Assembly: GCA_016286555.1 (NCBI GenBank)
Contig: JAEETA010000027.1
Span: 1 to 33,659, forward strand
Length of the DNA stretch: 33,659 nucleotides
From: Lachnospiraceae bacterium
GTDB taxonomy: Bacteria > Bacillota > Clostridia > Lachnospirales > Lachnospiraceae
Direction: 5' to 3'
The notes under the pieces were generated by a model, which saw nothing but the letters and a program-made list of their open reading frames with translations, was not told the origin of the DNA and ran no database searches. Made by a program: the position numbers and the translations under genes. The first letter of the stretch is position 1; each line of letters opens with the position of its first letter. Below, one piece after another: positions 33,460 to 33,659 of this stretch.

Positions 33460-33488
33460 TTTTCACGGCCCGATTTTTCTGATAGAAT
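33460..33488 (+). promoter_or_regulatory. Candidate promoter of the glycosyltransferase gene
   Basis: TTTTCA, 17 bases, TAGAAT with TGA ahead of the -10. It lies between the terminator and the ribosome binding site of the next gene, about 68 bases before its start. Confidence 0.5.
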
Positions 33489-33555
33489 AAAAGGTCGGGA
33501 AGGATGGCCCTTCCCGGCGTGGCTATTCCCGGTGCGACGGCAAGAGGAGGTGCGC

Positions 33556-33659
33556 ATGATCACAGTTTCCTTGTGTATGATCGTAAAGAACGAAGAAGCG
33601 GTCCTGGCCAGATGTCTGGATTCCGTGGCGGATCTGGTGGACGAGATCGTGATCGTGGA
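33556..33659 (+). CDS. Family 2 glycosyltransferase, 3' end outside window
   Basis: Only the first 34 codons are present. MITVSLCMIVKNEEAVLARC followed by LDSV...DEIVIV is the start of a GT-A fold family 2 glycosyltransferase; this form, with CMIVKNEE, is frequent in the SPBc2/TPR-linked group that decorates surface proteins or cell-wall sugars. AGGAGG five bases ahead of the ATG fixes the start. It lies in a separate unit with its own promoter after a strong terminator. Acceptor and donor cannot be told from this fragment. Confidence 0.85.
   Translation, partial: MITVSLCMIVKNEEAVLARCLDSVADLVDEIVIV

Noticed and set aside
33308..33490. 60-codon frame after the PBECR-like gene, as an immunity protein
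   Set aside because: It begins with TTG without a ribosome binding site, runs through the strong terminator at 33407 and has no family resemblance.

Overview
The window looks like a chromosomal stretch from an anaerobic Firmicute, most likely a gut or rumen Lachnospiraceae. This is inferred from strong AGGAGG ribosome binding sites, tight same-strand operons, intracellular xylan-type glycosidases, a Tad pilus locus without secretin, a potABCD operon and hairpin/T-tract terminators. Almost all genes are on the plus strand; one (1125-2057) is on the minus strand. No tRNA, rRNA, CRISPR array or transposase gene was seen.

Layout. 1-1046: 3' part of a gene with four DUF4214-type repeats. It is joined to an AT-rich front end. 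1125-2057 (minus): coiled-coil protein of DUF6033 type with a flagellar-sigma-like promoter. 2416-10788: three-gene glycan operon (SGNH esterase, GH115 alpha-glucuronidase, GH2 glycosidase), all lacking signal peptides, so acetylated and glucuronylated oligosaccharides are probably finished inside the cell. 10852-11042: an intergenic element with imperfect terminal inverted repeats. 11069-13478: heavy-metal export unit with a consensus promoter, an ArsR/SmtB-type operator, a free HMA metal-binding protein, a 72-bp tandem duplication and a P1B-2 ATPase. 13624-16465: carbamate kinase and a GNAT-EPSP synthase fusion. 16516-17619: membrane diguanylate cyclase with an inhibitory site. 17668-20737: xylulokinase and an L-fucose/L-arabinose-type isomerase, which link to pentose use.

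20863-25429: potABCD polyamine importer with two unusual traits, a duplicated TOBE-like tail on PotA and a C-terminal membrane anchor on PotD. 25458-26642: serine beta-lactamase-like hydrolase. 26706-26822: a 38-residue membrane protein in its own transcription unit. 27179-32757: Tad/Flp pilus operon (CpaF, TadB, TadC, pilin-like proteins, SAF protein, A24-type peptidase) behind a leader of about 220 nt. 32796-33311: an AT-rich insert encoding a probable PBECR-type nuclease domain. 33556-end: start of a family 2 glycosyltransferase.

Most promising for follow-up: the GNAT-AroA fusion, the 38-residue protein gene, the metal operon with its operator and duplicated hairpin spacer, and the PBECR-like gene at the end of the pilus operon. 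All family names come from recognising motifs by eye; no database search was run.
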